Origin: Trissonchulus latispiculum
Lineage: Eukaryota; Nematoda; Enoplea; Enoplida; Ironidae
Length of the DNA stretch: 64,000 bases
Direction: 5' to 3'
Assembly (NCBI GenBank): GCA_030248195.1
Contig: JASAND010010890.1
Coordinates: 31,130 to 95,129 of the forward strand
A program made the translations under genes and the position numbers. This document shows, piece by piece, positions 11,546-25,000 of the stretch (within the stretch, counting starts at the first letter, position 1; every line of letters begins with the position of its first letter). Below the pieces are notes generated by a model, which was not told where the DNA came from, did not search any database, and saw nothing but the letters and a program-made list of their open reading frames with translations.

Positions 11546-12099
11546 CCACGTTTTTGTTGTCATGCTGTGAATGTAAATGTTTAAAGTAAATGTTTAAACT
11601 GATAAAAACGCATAACTGTCTTAGAGTTACTTATACATAGAATGCCAGCATCAACAGGACGGGCTGAGTGGAGAATGGACACCCAGAAGTTAAAGTATTT
11701 TTTAGAAGTCAGGAATCGCTACACTATAGTGCAAATTTTATTTGCCCAATCATAAATTGAAAATGTTTCTGATCAGAGGTATCACTTAAAACAAAACCCA
11801 GCATAAACAATGCTGGACACAAAATTTGGCCCTGAAGTGTTTCGAAAATATTTTAAAATTTTACCAATCGAGCTAAAATCGGGTGACGGGTGGGGTACTG
11901 CTTGGTATCGAAAAAATCTAATCAAAGCACAATAATGTTCCTGCAGATACTAATTTTTATACTTTTTGAAACAATTATCAAAAGCGAAATCTCGAAATCC
12001 AAAATTTTGGCATTTCCCTATCAAACCGGATTCACTCACAAGTAATCACACCATCCCATATGGGACGAGATCTGAATCCCATCCCATTCGTCAACACTG

Positions 12100-12370
12100 T
12101 TGAGTGTTGACATGTGTTAAACATAGGAAAATGAAGAGACAGGTTAAAAAAGCTTGTGGCAGAAAAATTTTACGCTGTGTGAAAGATACCGAGCTAAAAC
12201 TTTGTACACAGATGGAAAATCAGGCGTTTTTAGACCATGAAAAACAGGACCTACACTTGAGAATTTCTCTTGCATTATATGGTAAAAAGTTACATATATT
12301 TATGTGTGAAAATGAGCGAAATCCGCGACTATCGATTTTTGACCAAAGTAACCCCCCTACGTGCTAATTG
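12100..12370 (+). mobile_element. Fragment related to the TTAA element at 42145-43362
   Basis: GACATGTGTTAAACATAGGA and following bases match 42299-42318. The right part GAAAATGAGCGAAATCCGCG...CTATCGATTTTTGACC matches 43308-43341. Intervening sequence is shorter, so this is a deletion derivative. Confidence 0.65.
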
Positions 12371-12831
12371 GCTCTTTGAGCAGCTGGATTTTCTTAACAT
12401 CAACCTAAACTTAAAAAACCGCCTAACGTGCCACATTTTATGCAAGTTTTAGTGCAATCCTCTTCCAAATGAATAAACTTATCCATCCTGTGCATTAGTT
12501 GCAGCCAATGTTATCTACCTAAGATAAGCACTTATGCAGGTTTTATTATTTTCAACTAACAACCAAACATACTAAAATGCTCAACAAAAGAGAAAGGGAA
12601 TGCAAAATCTGACTGTTCGTGCTGCTTGTATATTTCTTGTTCAGTGAAGCAATTGGGCTGCAGTAAGCACCGACTGAGAGAGAGAGCCTGCCGCAGGGCG
12701 TGCTTCTTATTCCGAAGCTGCACTGGCCGGGGCTGATTGGAAGCAAAGGACAGGAAGGGATACTCCTCAGAGTTAATTGGATGAGTGTAAAGAGGGGATG
12801 ATGGATGAATCCAGGGATTAATTCCTGAGGT
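12371..12831 (-). other. CASK 3' UTR with candidate polyadenylation signal
   Basis: Sequence downstream of the CASK stop codon. The minus strand has AATAAA at 12547-12542, about 285 nt after the stop, so the UTR probably ends near 12.52 kb. The end is inferred. Confidence 0.55.
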
Positions 12832-13011
12832 CTAATAGACCCATGATACAGGCACCCATTGAGGTGAAGTGTGCAATTTTTCTACCAACAGTTCAACTTG
12901 TCGAATGGTCTCGTCTATATCATTGTTTACTATGACAAAGTCAAAGTAATGTCCATAGGCTTGCCTCAAAAGTTCACTCTCACGAAGCAATCGTTCAAGA
13001 CTGCCGTCAGG
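12832..13011 (-). CDS. CASK: CASK exon 21: C-terminus
   Basis: Residues 923-981 and TAG stop (12834-12832). Ends [10 protein letters not shown], identical to the end of vertebrate CASK, so the 3' boundary is secure. Confidence 0.98.
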   Translation of the reverse strand, partial: PDGSLERLLRESELLRQAYGHYFDFVIVNNDIDETIRQVELLVEKLHTSPQWVPVSWVY

Positions 13012-16000
13012 CTGGAACAATATAAAATTAAATTTATAGAGCATGCAGCATGATTTTAGGAGCGATTTTACGGTTTCTTCAAGAAACAAACAACGGTCCA
13101 TGAATAGAAACAGTAAATCACCCAACAGGGCGTGGAAATATAAAACTCGTCAAAACTAAACTACCTGAGCTGATTAGGAGGTTTTATATGAAGCTGCCTG
13201 CTGCTGCTGCAGTTAACTTTTAGAAATTTTCCGTTCTACACTCGTATGTACATTTATAATTATTTTTAGGAATTATAACGAAATATAGTACTAATCTCCA
13301 CAAACTATTTTCGACGTAGAATTATGTATATACTTACATCATGAAGGCCTTGGAGATTTGGAGCAGCAATAAAAATAACAAAAGGAGAAAATTCTGCTGT
13401 TCTAAGTACTTTTAGTGCCTGAAAAATAAAACAAAAAAGTCAACAAATATTGAAAAGATATCCAAGTATATCTTATCTCCTGAAGCTGTTAACCGTTTTG
13501 TTGAAGGTTTACAGTTGCACGCTGCAATCACGCTGCAAATCAAACGCTGTCTTGACTTTAGGTTTGGCTTAAGGTTGCTGGAGCCCAACAAAGGGTGTTC
13601 GTTAGTTTATCGGAGCACTCTTGACTGAAGTTGGCGAGGAAATCTAAATTACCTAACCGCCTCTTAGTTGATAAGACTACATGTGTCTTAAATAGTCTTT
13701 TTCATTTTACCTGAGGTTCAACATCAAGTATGGCCATTTTTCCCTGTTTATGGATCAGTCGAATTGTCTCTAGTTTTGTTCCATACATGGCCTCTTCATG
13801 AGTTCCATATTCCAGGTATTCATTGGCCTGAATATCTGACATCATTTGTTCGTGACTCACAAAGAAATAATGTCTACCATGTTCTTCCTCCTTACGGGGA
13901 GCACGAGTTGTGTCTAAACAAATACGCATAAATACAAATATACCCACTTTAAATGGAAACAACCAGATTTAATTTCGACAGTCCATAACAGTAGACATCA
14001 TTTACACTATTTTCTAAAACGGAGAATATCACTACAAACCGACTGATCTTAACCGACTTTGCGATCAAGGCTTTGTGCTTAGTGACTTAACGACTTAACT
14101 TATGTATATGTGTAATCACCCGTTTTGAGTTAAAAGCATCTTATTTCATGCTTTAATGGCAAAGATTTCATTATAATACGATATTAATATTTTTATTATT
14201 ATTTATTATTAATATTTTTACTATTAATATTAATAATATTTCTAAAATTTTAAGTATAATATTTTAATTTTAATTTAATTTTAAATTATATTAAAATTAA
14301 AATTTTAATACAATAAAATTCGCTAACGCATTAAAGCCTGATATGTTTTGATCTTTGATCTATAACTTCTACTATTTCCGATCACTGCAGTTACTGTTTA
14401 CAGAACTCGTCCACATTATGTGCATATGATCTGGCTGTCTCATCTGAACTAAACCAGAAGTCTTACGGGGTATGGGATAGGCAAATCTTTCGGGATGGTG
14501 GGCTATCAGGGTATTCTTGATATGTCTTCTGCCTACACCATGAGCACCAAGGAGCACCAGAGTTTTCCGGCGAAAGGATGGAAGTCTAACCACCTCCTCA
14601 TAAGTGACTAAGTCTAATTGGTCGAACAGCGAGTTTGTCCCACTCCCGCCGGCAGCACCACTCCCTCCGGGGATGCCGGCGCTCAGCTTTCCATGCTTGT
14701 CTCGAATGTGTCGTTTTTTCTTCGAAAACCACATACAGTGAGCTGCAAAAATAAAATCAACTAAAAATTAAGTTTTTTCATATATCTTTTTGTAGCGTAT
14801 AAAAGATATGAACTAAGCGACTTTTAATCCGCTGTTAGTGTTATATGATATTGTAGTAAATACTAGTGGTTGATCGATGCTGGTAAAGACACAGCATTTT
14901 GGCGCATAAGTGTATTAAGCTGTGAAGTTAGAAGGGGTATATCTTATTGGCAGAGTTGGACATGGACACATTTTTTCAGACCGCGACCGCCCCGCGACCG
15001 CAGACGTCGTGACCGCGACCGCCCGCGTCCGCGACCGCAGCCCGCAGGCTAAACCTGTGACCGCAAAAGATTGAGTTATTAACCTTCAATTTTATGTAAA
15101 AAATTTACTTTTCTAATATTTTTTAAGATATTTACAATATTTTTTAAGATATTTACAATATAAATTTTTCGACAGTGCAATTGAAAATTACAAAATTTGG
15201 TTTCGTTGCTGTATTTAGAGTGTTCGATAGTGAAATTCTGTGTGCAGGGTGGCTTTTCTTTCACTTGAGGGTTGAAGTTTACCAACCGAACGGCAGCGGC
15301 AGTTTACTAACTAAAATTAACACTGGTTAAAGCGTTGATTTCTTTCCCTTCGAGCATTTTTAGCCTTTAACACTCATCAAATCTTATGGCATTGATTGAA
15401 ACTTTCAGAACTTAATTTAATTTCAAATTGAATTCAATTGAATTAAATAAGAATTGAACTGAATTGATTGAAAGTTAGTTAGCCAGCGCAAAAACCTTCC
15501 ATTTTGACATCTAATGTACGGTGTTCCTTCTTTTTGACTATCACGAAGAGGTTGTACGTAATTAACGTTCCTGTCAATTGTTACTTGAAACAAAAGGTGC
15601 AAATTTCAGAAAGATTCGATAGTGGTCGCGGAGTGAATAAACTTGCAAATTTAAAATCTTTTGTATTTTGCTGGTAGCTCATGGAAACGAACAGAAACCG
15701 GCATAAAATCAAAACATTTACAAAATAGAAGTTAGAAAAGTGTGTTAAGCAAATCAAAAACCCAAAACTAGAGTAAGGACGACTGACAGCCCTGTCCAAC
15801 CACTCAAAACGTTCTACTAAAATAACAAAATAAACAACAAATTTGAAGCTGATATATAAGGAAAAATTTGAGAAAAGGTAATTTTTACTACAAATTGGCC
15901 TAAATTACCACGATTTGATAGAAATTTGCGGTCATTGCGGTCATGAAAATTTGACCACGACCGCGACCGCGTCCAACTCTGCTTATTGGGGTGCGATACA

Positions 16001-19000
16001 GATTAAACAGTTGCTGGTTGATTTATGCAAGCCTACGACACTTTAAGCATACAAATACTAACGGCCTCTCAATCTTAGAAAAGAACTTGATACTATATTT
16101 ATCCAAAGGATACATGTTCAATAATATACTCTAAGCAGGAACACGAACACGACACGACACAGAGAACGAAACCGAGCAAAAGCGCTATGCGGGTTAGTAT
16201 TAAAGCAGCTGCAAAATAATAAAATAAACAAATTATGAAATTAAAATAAAAACAATATTGTTAGTTCACCAACCGCCCATACAGTTGTCCTTTGAGCGCT
16301 CCATGGCTAGACAGGCTGTTCGCCACTCCTGCAATTCGGGAGAGGGTATGAGACCGGCCACAGAGGTTCCTGGAGTCTGAGCGCCGCCGCTCTGGGAACT
16401 TCCCATTCCTCCGCTGAGACCAGGGAAAGACACAATGTGACGGGCTTGCCACCAGTTGTGATCATCCTTGGAAATTACCTAGACAGGACAAATTCAAACA
16501 TAATTTTGCTTAACGGTTTTTTGTTTTGTTCAACAAGCTGATTTTGAATCAATCAGACAAAGAAAGCGAAGGCCGAAAATTGTAGAAATTGTGTGGTTCC
16601 ATTGACCATATGGAAGGTTCCAGGTTCGTCAGCAAAGATATTACTTAACTGTATCGTGTATAATGTGTGTAAACTCTTGTTGATTACCAAAACAAGATGT
16701 TCATCAAAGAGTGTTTATCAATGGGGACATTGCGTTTATTCGCGCCAAATTTTGTTACCTGCTGTAAGGATGTTATATAGCTAAGAAGTATCGGATTTGG
16801 ACTGACAAATGTACACATTTTCATTGTAAGCACAGTCGATAATCAGCGAAAGTGCCAATATTAGTGTACCTGTAAGACATCACCAGTTCTGAAGGCAACT
16901 CCGGCTTGAGGGCAGGGAATGAGATCATCTTGGCCAGGATCATAATCGAATTGGGCACGAACAAATATCTAAAAATACTTCTACATTTTGAAATAAACGC
17001 TGCCCAACAACAGTCATTTATACATATTTGTCGTGGTTAGATAGACAAGTTGGTTAGATGGACATCTAACCACTCAAGTTGGCTTGCTTTACAATCTAAC
17101 CAGTGGCCAAGTGTCCAACTAACCAAAACAGTTGGTCTAGCAAAATTTGGCAATCTAACCGGATAGATTGTAGATTTTCGCTGACTTTACAATCTAACCG
17201 GTTTAGATTAATGTCTAATCTAACCAGTTTGAGTGGTTAGACGTCCATATAACAATGAAATATATGCTACATAACTTTAAGTCATGCAAGCGTTGCTGTT
17301 TCAACTCCGTTTAAAAAAACCATGTAAGCTACAAACAACACTGGGTGTATGAACTAAACGGCTCTTTGTGCACGGCTTCTCCATATATAGTTATGTTTTC
17401 TACTTGTCAGGGTTGTGCCGTTAAGTGATTTACCCGGGCCCGGGCCTACTTCACTGACCGTGACCGTGACCCGGGCCTACTTCACTGACCGTGACCGTGA
17501 CCCGGGCGCCCGCCCCGGAGGCCCGAGGCCCGATACAAGGCCCGGAGGCCCGGGCCCGTTACAAGGCCCGGGTTCGATTCTCGACGATGGGGCCCGATCC
17601 GTTACAAAGCCGGGACCTTCAGATTCAAGCCTAGCATTCAATTTTCTGTAGAATTTACGTCACTTAATATTGTGCTGTCTTATTAGCTGAAAAACCACCA
17701 CTTTAAGACATACTACAGTATACATCATACATTAACAAGGGTACCGACCGATGCCTGAGGTTTTAGGCCAAATTTTGCCCGCCCTTGTACCTTATCTCAA
17801 ATTTGAGGGAGGGTCCAAGCAGAAAATTTCCTTGAAAAAGTACAATAGGTATTTGCAAATTTTAAGCGAAATTAGCGATAAATTAGCTGTTTTACAGCAA
17901 TTTTAAAGCAAAATAAGCAGTTTTTCGCGAATTTTTTGGAAATTTTTCGAAATTTTAAAAAATGTTGGCTATTTTTGGCTAAAATTTCCATTAATTTCAA
18001 GTTTGACCTGCCTTTTCTGGCACTGTCCCCTGTCCCTTGGCCATGATTTTGCTAGCCCTTGTACCGAACCTCCAATTTTTGAGGGGTCCCGTACCTCCCT
18101 AACCCCCCTTGTTAAAGTGTGGTATACATACTATAGTATATAACATACTTATTCTTCTGCGAGAGCCTATCTCAGAGTGCTAACTAGCCAATCACATTCA
18201 TATTAATTAGTGAGACCCAACCAGTTGACTATACCTGTTAAACTACTAAATCTACCTTCTCTGCAGTTGCATTGCCGAATCTGTTAATATTTTTAACACT
18301 TGCCAGAACCAAATCAGGCCAAAATTAGTTTATGAAATGTCTCATTTCTTGTTGTCTATATCACAAAACATCCTCAGAAGACATCACATACGCAAAGGCC
18401 ATAGTAAATTCAACACTGCCAAACAGAGAGGCAAAATAAAAATCAGCCTTAGAAGGCCCAACAGTCTTAGGAGGCCCGGTGGTCATGAATCGGGCCGGGC
18501 CGAAACGTCCGGCCGGGCCCGGGCCCGGGCCGGGCCTCTCTCATAAAAAGAGGCCCGGGGCCGTGACCTGCCCGGCCCGGGGCCCGAAGCCCGATAGAAG
18601 GCCCCGGCACAACTCTTGTATGTAAAGCATACTATATGTGTTTTGTTATGTTTTTAGATTTTATGTTGTCTGGTAAACTTCATAGATATTCAGTAAAAAG
18701 TTTTCATACTTCACACGCAGGAGGGGCACTTCGGTAGCTGGGAACAATTTTGAAGGTGACTGAGCCACGGATTTCTCTCTGAAACAAAGTGCAAACTAAG
18801 TACATTGTGATTGTAGTATACGCTTCGTAATTCGTATCCACTTGTGGTTTTGTGAGTTATGAACTTGTGATCCTTTGGGATCATAGATTGATAGCATCTT
18901 TGCCATCATATCGAATTTGTCATCCCCACATTTGTCATCACAACACAGATATTTATATACATTCCTCATTTAGCGTATGGACTAGGCGTCCTATCACCTC

Positions 19001-22000
19001 TTCAAGCTCAATTACAACAGTATCGTTTTCATATGAATTAACAACGCATAAAACGAACATTTGCTGCCTATTGCTGAAAAATTTAACACAAACCAGCATA
19101 TGTTGTAGAGAATCGACGGTCTGGTTTTGAACACTGACACCGTTGATTTCTCTGATCTCATCGCCAACATGAAGAGTCGCCTGTCGATGAATCATTCCTC
19201 CGTGCATGATTCTGGCCACAATACAGCGGCCCTCTTCGTTCATTTTCAAAGTGATTCCCTGAATAAAGATCAGCGTTTAAGAAACATTGATACTTTATGT
19301 TGTAAAGGAAGCAGGCATAGGAAAGATTGATAGGCCTGTAACTAATTTTTATTTTTCTATTGAGGATTCATTCCTGCAAATACATAACGTTACCAGTTAG
19401 CGTACGCTCAGAGATGCATCGTGCAGCAAAGTATTTGTAGCCCGATGCAGCAAGCGGCAGTTGGTACAGCAAACCAGGCTGTAATTTAATGCAAATGCTG
19501 GAACATGTACCAAAACTGTCCTAGATTCATATGTAAAAATAAGTTTCCATGTATAGTACGCACCATTGGTTCGTCAGTATTCTTTTGAAACTGGACCAAT
19601 CGAACGCGAGTGACGTGAGCAAAGACTTCGTCCTCGTTGGAGGAAAGGTAATGATCATCTGTCATGCTGTCATCCAATACACCAGGACCTCCGTTGATAT
19701 AGGCCGGCATGACAGGAGGCGGGGTCACACGAAGTGCACTCTCCCCATACACCTCGTGGGCGATGACGTCATGAGACTGCAAAACTGCCTGAAATTAGAG
19801 GCATGAAAACAGTATACCCTAAAACTTGATTTAACTACACCACAAGCACTCCACCACATCTGGGACTAAAGGGAAGGGGCCGTGTGTCGTTTTCGATCAG
19901 CCCTAGTATCTTTTGCTTTTGATCTATTAGTGGGCTATAATGCGGCTAAACTTAAGCCACGTTGTTATTGCGCAGGATACCACAGTAGTTTAGAACATAT
20001 ACTGTATATGCGGAAGCCTTCGATTTCGATGGTGTTCAAAAGCTCCCTCAGCGTTCCAAAAACTGAGAATCTAATTTTCGTTGCAAAGATCAAATTGTGA
20101 ATGCAGTTGTATCAGCTGAAAGTCGTTCAAATTAAACATGTAAGCTAACGAAAGACTACAGCGTACAGATTATGCGAATTTGTAATCTTACAGCTGGGCA
20201 AAGCTGCTTTAGCACGATCGAACAAAATTTACGATATAAAAGAGTGGAAGATTATGCCAACCAACTCCCATTCTTTAAGAAACAACATATTTCCTAAGCT
20301 CGTGGGCCTAAGCAATTTTATAAAACAACTAGCTCTAAACGCCAGAGGCCAGAAGCAGCAACCTAAAGCAATTATGCTCAGTGATAACGTAAAGGCTACC
20401 TTAACTAAATGGACTTTTCCTTATCAGGGCATAAATACTTCAAAATGTATGAAGACTAAAAATTTAGGGGCTATATATTAAGCAAAATTTGCCTCATTAC
20501 TCCAGCCAATCAATCCATATTCTCGGGGTAACCTCACTGCAGAAAAAAGCTGCTGAATAAATATCACATGCAAAAATTAAGTCACTAATGGTGACAGACA
20601 GAAGAACAGAGTTTATTTATTAACACTGTTGCATTAACTGATTTTGTCGGTAAAAATTTAAACGTATCAATCAGCAAGAAGAGGTTAAGTTAGTGGGTGA
20701 TTTTTGAACACCAATTTCCAAAAGTAGAAATGAGGAGAAAGGAAAGTTAAAGAGGACCAGGAATAGTGGGAAACCTACCGCTCTTGAAAGATGAGTGCAG
20801 GCAAATTCCAGGCTCACATAACGTCTAACATTTCCATCACAATAAAATATAGCCATCTTTTATAATTGTATTCTACTGGGGACAGGAACCAACTCTTCCT
20901 ATGTGGACCTAAATTTTTGCCTGGGCAGAAAGAAAATTTCTATCACAGAAAATTTGGAACCTAGAGAGGGGGCGGGAATACTTACGTAAGGCAGGAGCTC
21001 AATTCGTGGGGAAAAAGTAGCTATATGTTATATGGATACATAATGTCTTGTCTTGTTATAAAAGCTTTTAGCAGAGATTTATGAAAAGTCCATCTCAGCC
21101 TGGCAGTCAGTCATTTATACTAGGCAAGGCACCTGCTTAAATGACTTTTCTTGGGGAGAAAAATTGACTCTCGGAGAATCCTAGACTTGCAGCTCTTTTG
21201 TGGCTTCTTAGAAATCCATTGTGACTGTGAGGCAGATTCGTACACCGTCCAAATATTACCCTAGGTTTTTAGAACTACACAGCAAGAAACTGGACCCGGT
21301 ATTAGCATTCGGTTAAAACATATTACCAGGCATCAAAAATTGAAGAGTGGAAAAATTGAGAAATTCACGAAATGTTCATGAAAGAATGTTTTAGAAAATG
21401 CATACAATCTCGTGACAAAAAATGCAAAAAATATCATGACGCATTGCTTCAATGCTTAATTTCAACCTATTAAGTGTTGCGTGGACTTGGGTTTATCAGC
21501 ATAAGTTATTGGAATATCAATGTATCATTTCCTTAGCCCAGCAAAAACCATGCTAACTGACATTTAGAAATAAGATGACAGTAGAATATTGTTAGATACA
21601 TTAGTTTATACGGAAAACATGTGGTAAACATTATAGTTCTGCAAAATACTGCATTGGTTTTCGGCGTTGGTTAAAGGAACGGAAAGTCCCGAGAACGAGC
21701 AGAAACAGATAGTGTAAATTAGCAAAGATGCATAATTGCGCAATATTTGAAGGTCCTAATAGAATTTATGGATAAACTAAAAAATAAAATATTGTCTTCG
21801 TTGCAAAGGCAAAAGAAAACCTGTTTAATCACTACTAATCAGTTCTTTAAGTATGTCCTCAGACTAAATCCACAAATAATAAATTTGTTTAAAAATATAT
21901 ACAGAAGTTGCATAGCCACAAATAACCATGCTGTTTGAGCATTAGGAACTTGAAGAGTTAATATTGACATATTGAACAGTTCTCAAAGACTGGGCACGTG

Positions 22001-25000
22001 TGCCTAGTTGAGACGACTGGCACAGACCAGGCAAAGACTCAAAATAAAGAGAACTTCTTTTGTTCTATTTCCGAAAATCGTCACCTATCTAACGACCATT
22101 GGGAGGTTTCATGGCCAAAGCTTCACTCGGATTTTATTCCCAAAGCCTTTCAGAATCATCTATATTTTGGATTAGACCTGTCTGTTAGTTGAGAGAAAAA
22201 CTGTCTTTCTCTTTCTCTCTTGACTTGCACAAAGAGTACAGAATTTCTCGGTTCTACATTCGAAATTCAAAGGAAAATTTGTTACTGGTTGTGAGCAACA
22301 GCAAATGCAACTTTGTTACCAATAAACCTGTTCAAATATCATAGACGTACCTTAAAATGAATGTTGGAAAGCAGTTTTTTAAGCTCTGAACCTTCTTTGG
22401 AATCGCGACTAGCTAGCAAGGAATCCACTAAATCTATCACCTGAAACAAAAGATGATCATAATTAATTGGACAGCTTGCGTAAAATGTTAATAATTGTAA
22501 TCATGTATGAGTTTCTATTACACTGACACAAACAACATACGAAATCAGTAAATATCAGGTGATGAAACTGCTTAACCCATTGCGTGATGATCACTCACCA
22601 CTCATGACCATTAAAAATACTTCAAAACAGCAGGATAGGTAAAAATTCAGGATGAGCCTACATACACAGTTTTGGCAGTATTACAAAATTAAAAGTTTAT
22701 AACATAAATGTTAAATTTTCGGTTCCGCTTTCGCGTTTTTCCGTTAGCTGTACAGAGAACGTTTAAAGAATTTCCGTTCTTAGATTATCCAGAAAATTTT
22801 TTAAAAATTGCTTTGATGAAAACTAAAATCCCGAAAATTTTAGTATTGCGACAAGGACTAAACGCTTAGCTTTGAAATATTTGTTTCATTGTGAAAGAAC
22901 TAACAGAGGTTAAAGAACTACTTAGCGTGCTTTTTGAACGAGTTTCTTTCACAGATCAGCTGGACATAACCAGCTTCAAAATAATCTACCTACACATCAT
23001 ATACATAAATAAATAAAATGTCCTAGTTTGGTGGAACTAAGAACATACGGTTTTGATTTTTCCTGAAAATAAAATTGGGCCAATTCTAAAAAGGTTAACT
23101 GGTTCCAAGGCCGGTTTAACGTCAGCCCTTACAAGACCCTCGGGACCGCTGAAGGAAGAAGGCTGAATTTTTAATCAACTGAAAAGGGAGAGGGAGATGG
23201 AAATAAAGTTTGGCAAAGACTCACTCAAGGCAAGCCCCATTTAGCCAGCAGTCCCTGGATATACAGATACCGACCGTTTAAATATTGACAAATAGTGGAG
23301 AGCTAACAGGCCTCAACTTAATGCAACAGGAAGGGTCAAAGCATGAACTTAGTAGGTACTTAGCCATTAGCATTAGTTGGAAATCTGTCGAACGGTAAGC
23401 CACACTTTGGGTATACTCATTTGTGCTTATTTTCAATAAAAGCCAGTCAGTGTAAGTATTTGCGAAGTGAAGTTTGCTATGTTAGCTACATGCAAGTGCA
23501 TGGCAAGTGCACTCTAATCGTAGGAATTTCACTCTTTCTGGACTCTTTTGGCTAATGTGGGAAACGCTTCAGTATTTCTTTCATTCAGTGCAACGTTTTG
23601 ATCGCAAGAATGAAAAAATCTGCTTCGAGTTGAGTCAGTAATCAGTATGGATTCTGTTCATAATAGCGTCAGCTACCATCATAAAAATTAAAAGCTTCAA
23701 CACAACTTCTACCAACCAACTTCTACCCAAAATACAAGACTTTGAGTTGGTAAAGAAGCCGATGCCCAAAATTTGTAATATCTGCAGATTGCTTACAAAA
23801 CAGCCAAAAATCAAAACTGTGAGAAAACGACATTTAGTCTCTCAGTACATAGTTGGTTATTTACCATGTATATCTAACGGAAAAATGCAGTAGCCTTGTC
23901 TCAAAAAAAGCCATTCATTGACACATCAACATCCGCTTAATTTTTTCCCTGAGTTGCCTAATATTTGTTAGTTAATATAGTTTTTTGTCGTAATAACATC
24001 GGTATTCAGTGAAACAGTATTTACTGTCCGGTGTCAGGTAAGAATGTATTTGTTTTATTGATAAACTGCCTATGATCCCATACTAATACAGTGTTTTACG
24101 GTAACTAGTTCAGCAATTATGGCTAGTGATAGGTCAGGGATGGATAGGGAATGGGCCCGCTATTACTAGGAAAAAGGTTGCCGTATTGCTTTTGAAATTA
24201 CTATTTACTGAATACAGAAATTACTACGCCATGCATATCGGTCTTTGTGAGGAATAATTAACGCAAGTATATAACTTTAGAAATCGATTTCTAGGTGCAA
24301 GTGTACACTAAAAATATACCTTTCACTGGACTTGGTGAAAATTATTAAAAATATATAAATTTATACAAACAGAATAACTTACTTTGTCTTTCTAAAGCAT
24401 TCCACTTTTCTAACTACTTTGACAAAGTATGCATAAAAACTTGAAAACGATCGGTAGAAATGCACTTAAACCGAAAGGATGCAGAATTTTAAATGGTTTT
24501 GAGGAAAAAGTTAAGTACACACATGGGTAAGTAAAGATGCAAGAAACTCGTTACACTGCAGCGGAGAAGCTGAAAGTCAAGGAAGCAACGTGTATGTTAG
24601 CTGTCAGAATTATTCAGTATTTTTGCACTCACTTGTCAACTTATTGTGCAATTCTAGCTGCGAAATATTAATCATGTTAGGTCTCGTGAAACGTTTGCAA
24701 TGCAAACAAAAGACCGTTTGTTTCTGCATTTTAGCAGCTGACAAAAGAATATCCTTAAGCTGGCAAAAGTTTCTTGACAAATTCCATTTGGCTGCATTGA
24801 AAAACTTGAAAGCAATTATTAAATTTTGAAATTATTTAAAAAATTGAATCAAGTATAATACTAAAGTAGGAATTTTACTTAATGTCGAGATGACGAATTC
24901 GGTTTAATGGAATGGATGGAATAAGATGGAACCAAAACTTACGTCGTTGGCACGTTTGAGCGAATCTTGGGCGGGATTCTTTACTGGTATGGGATGGGTT

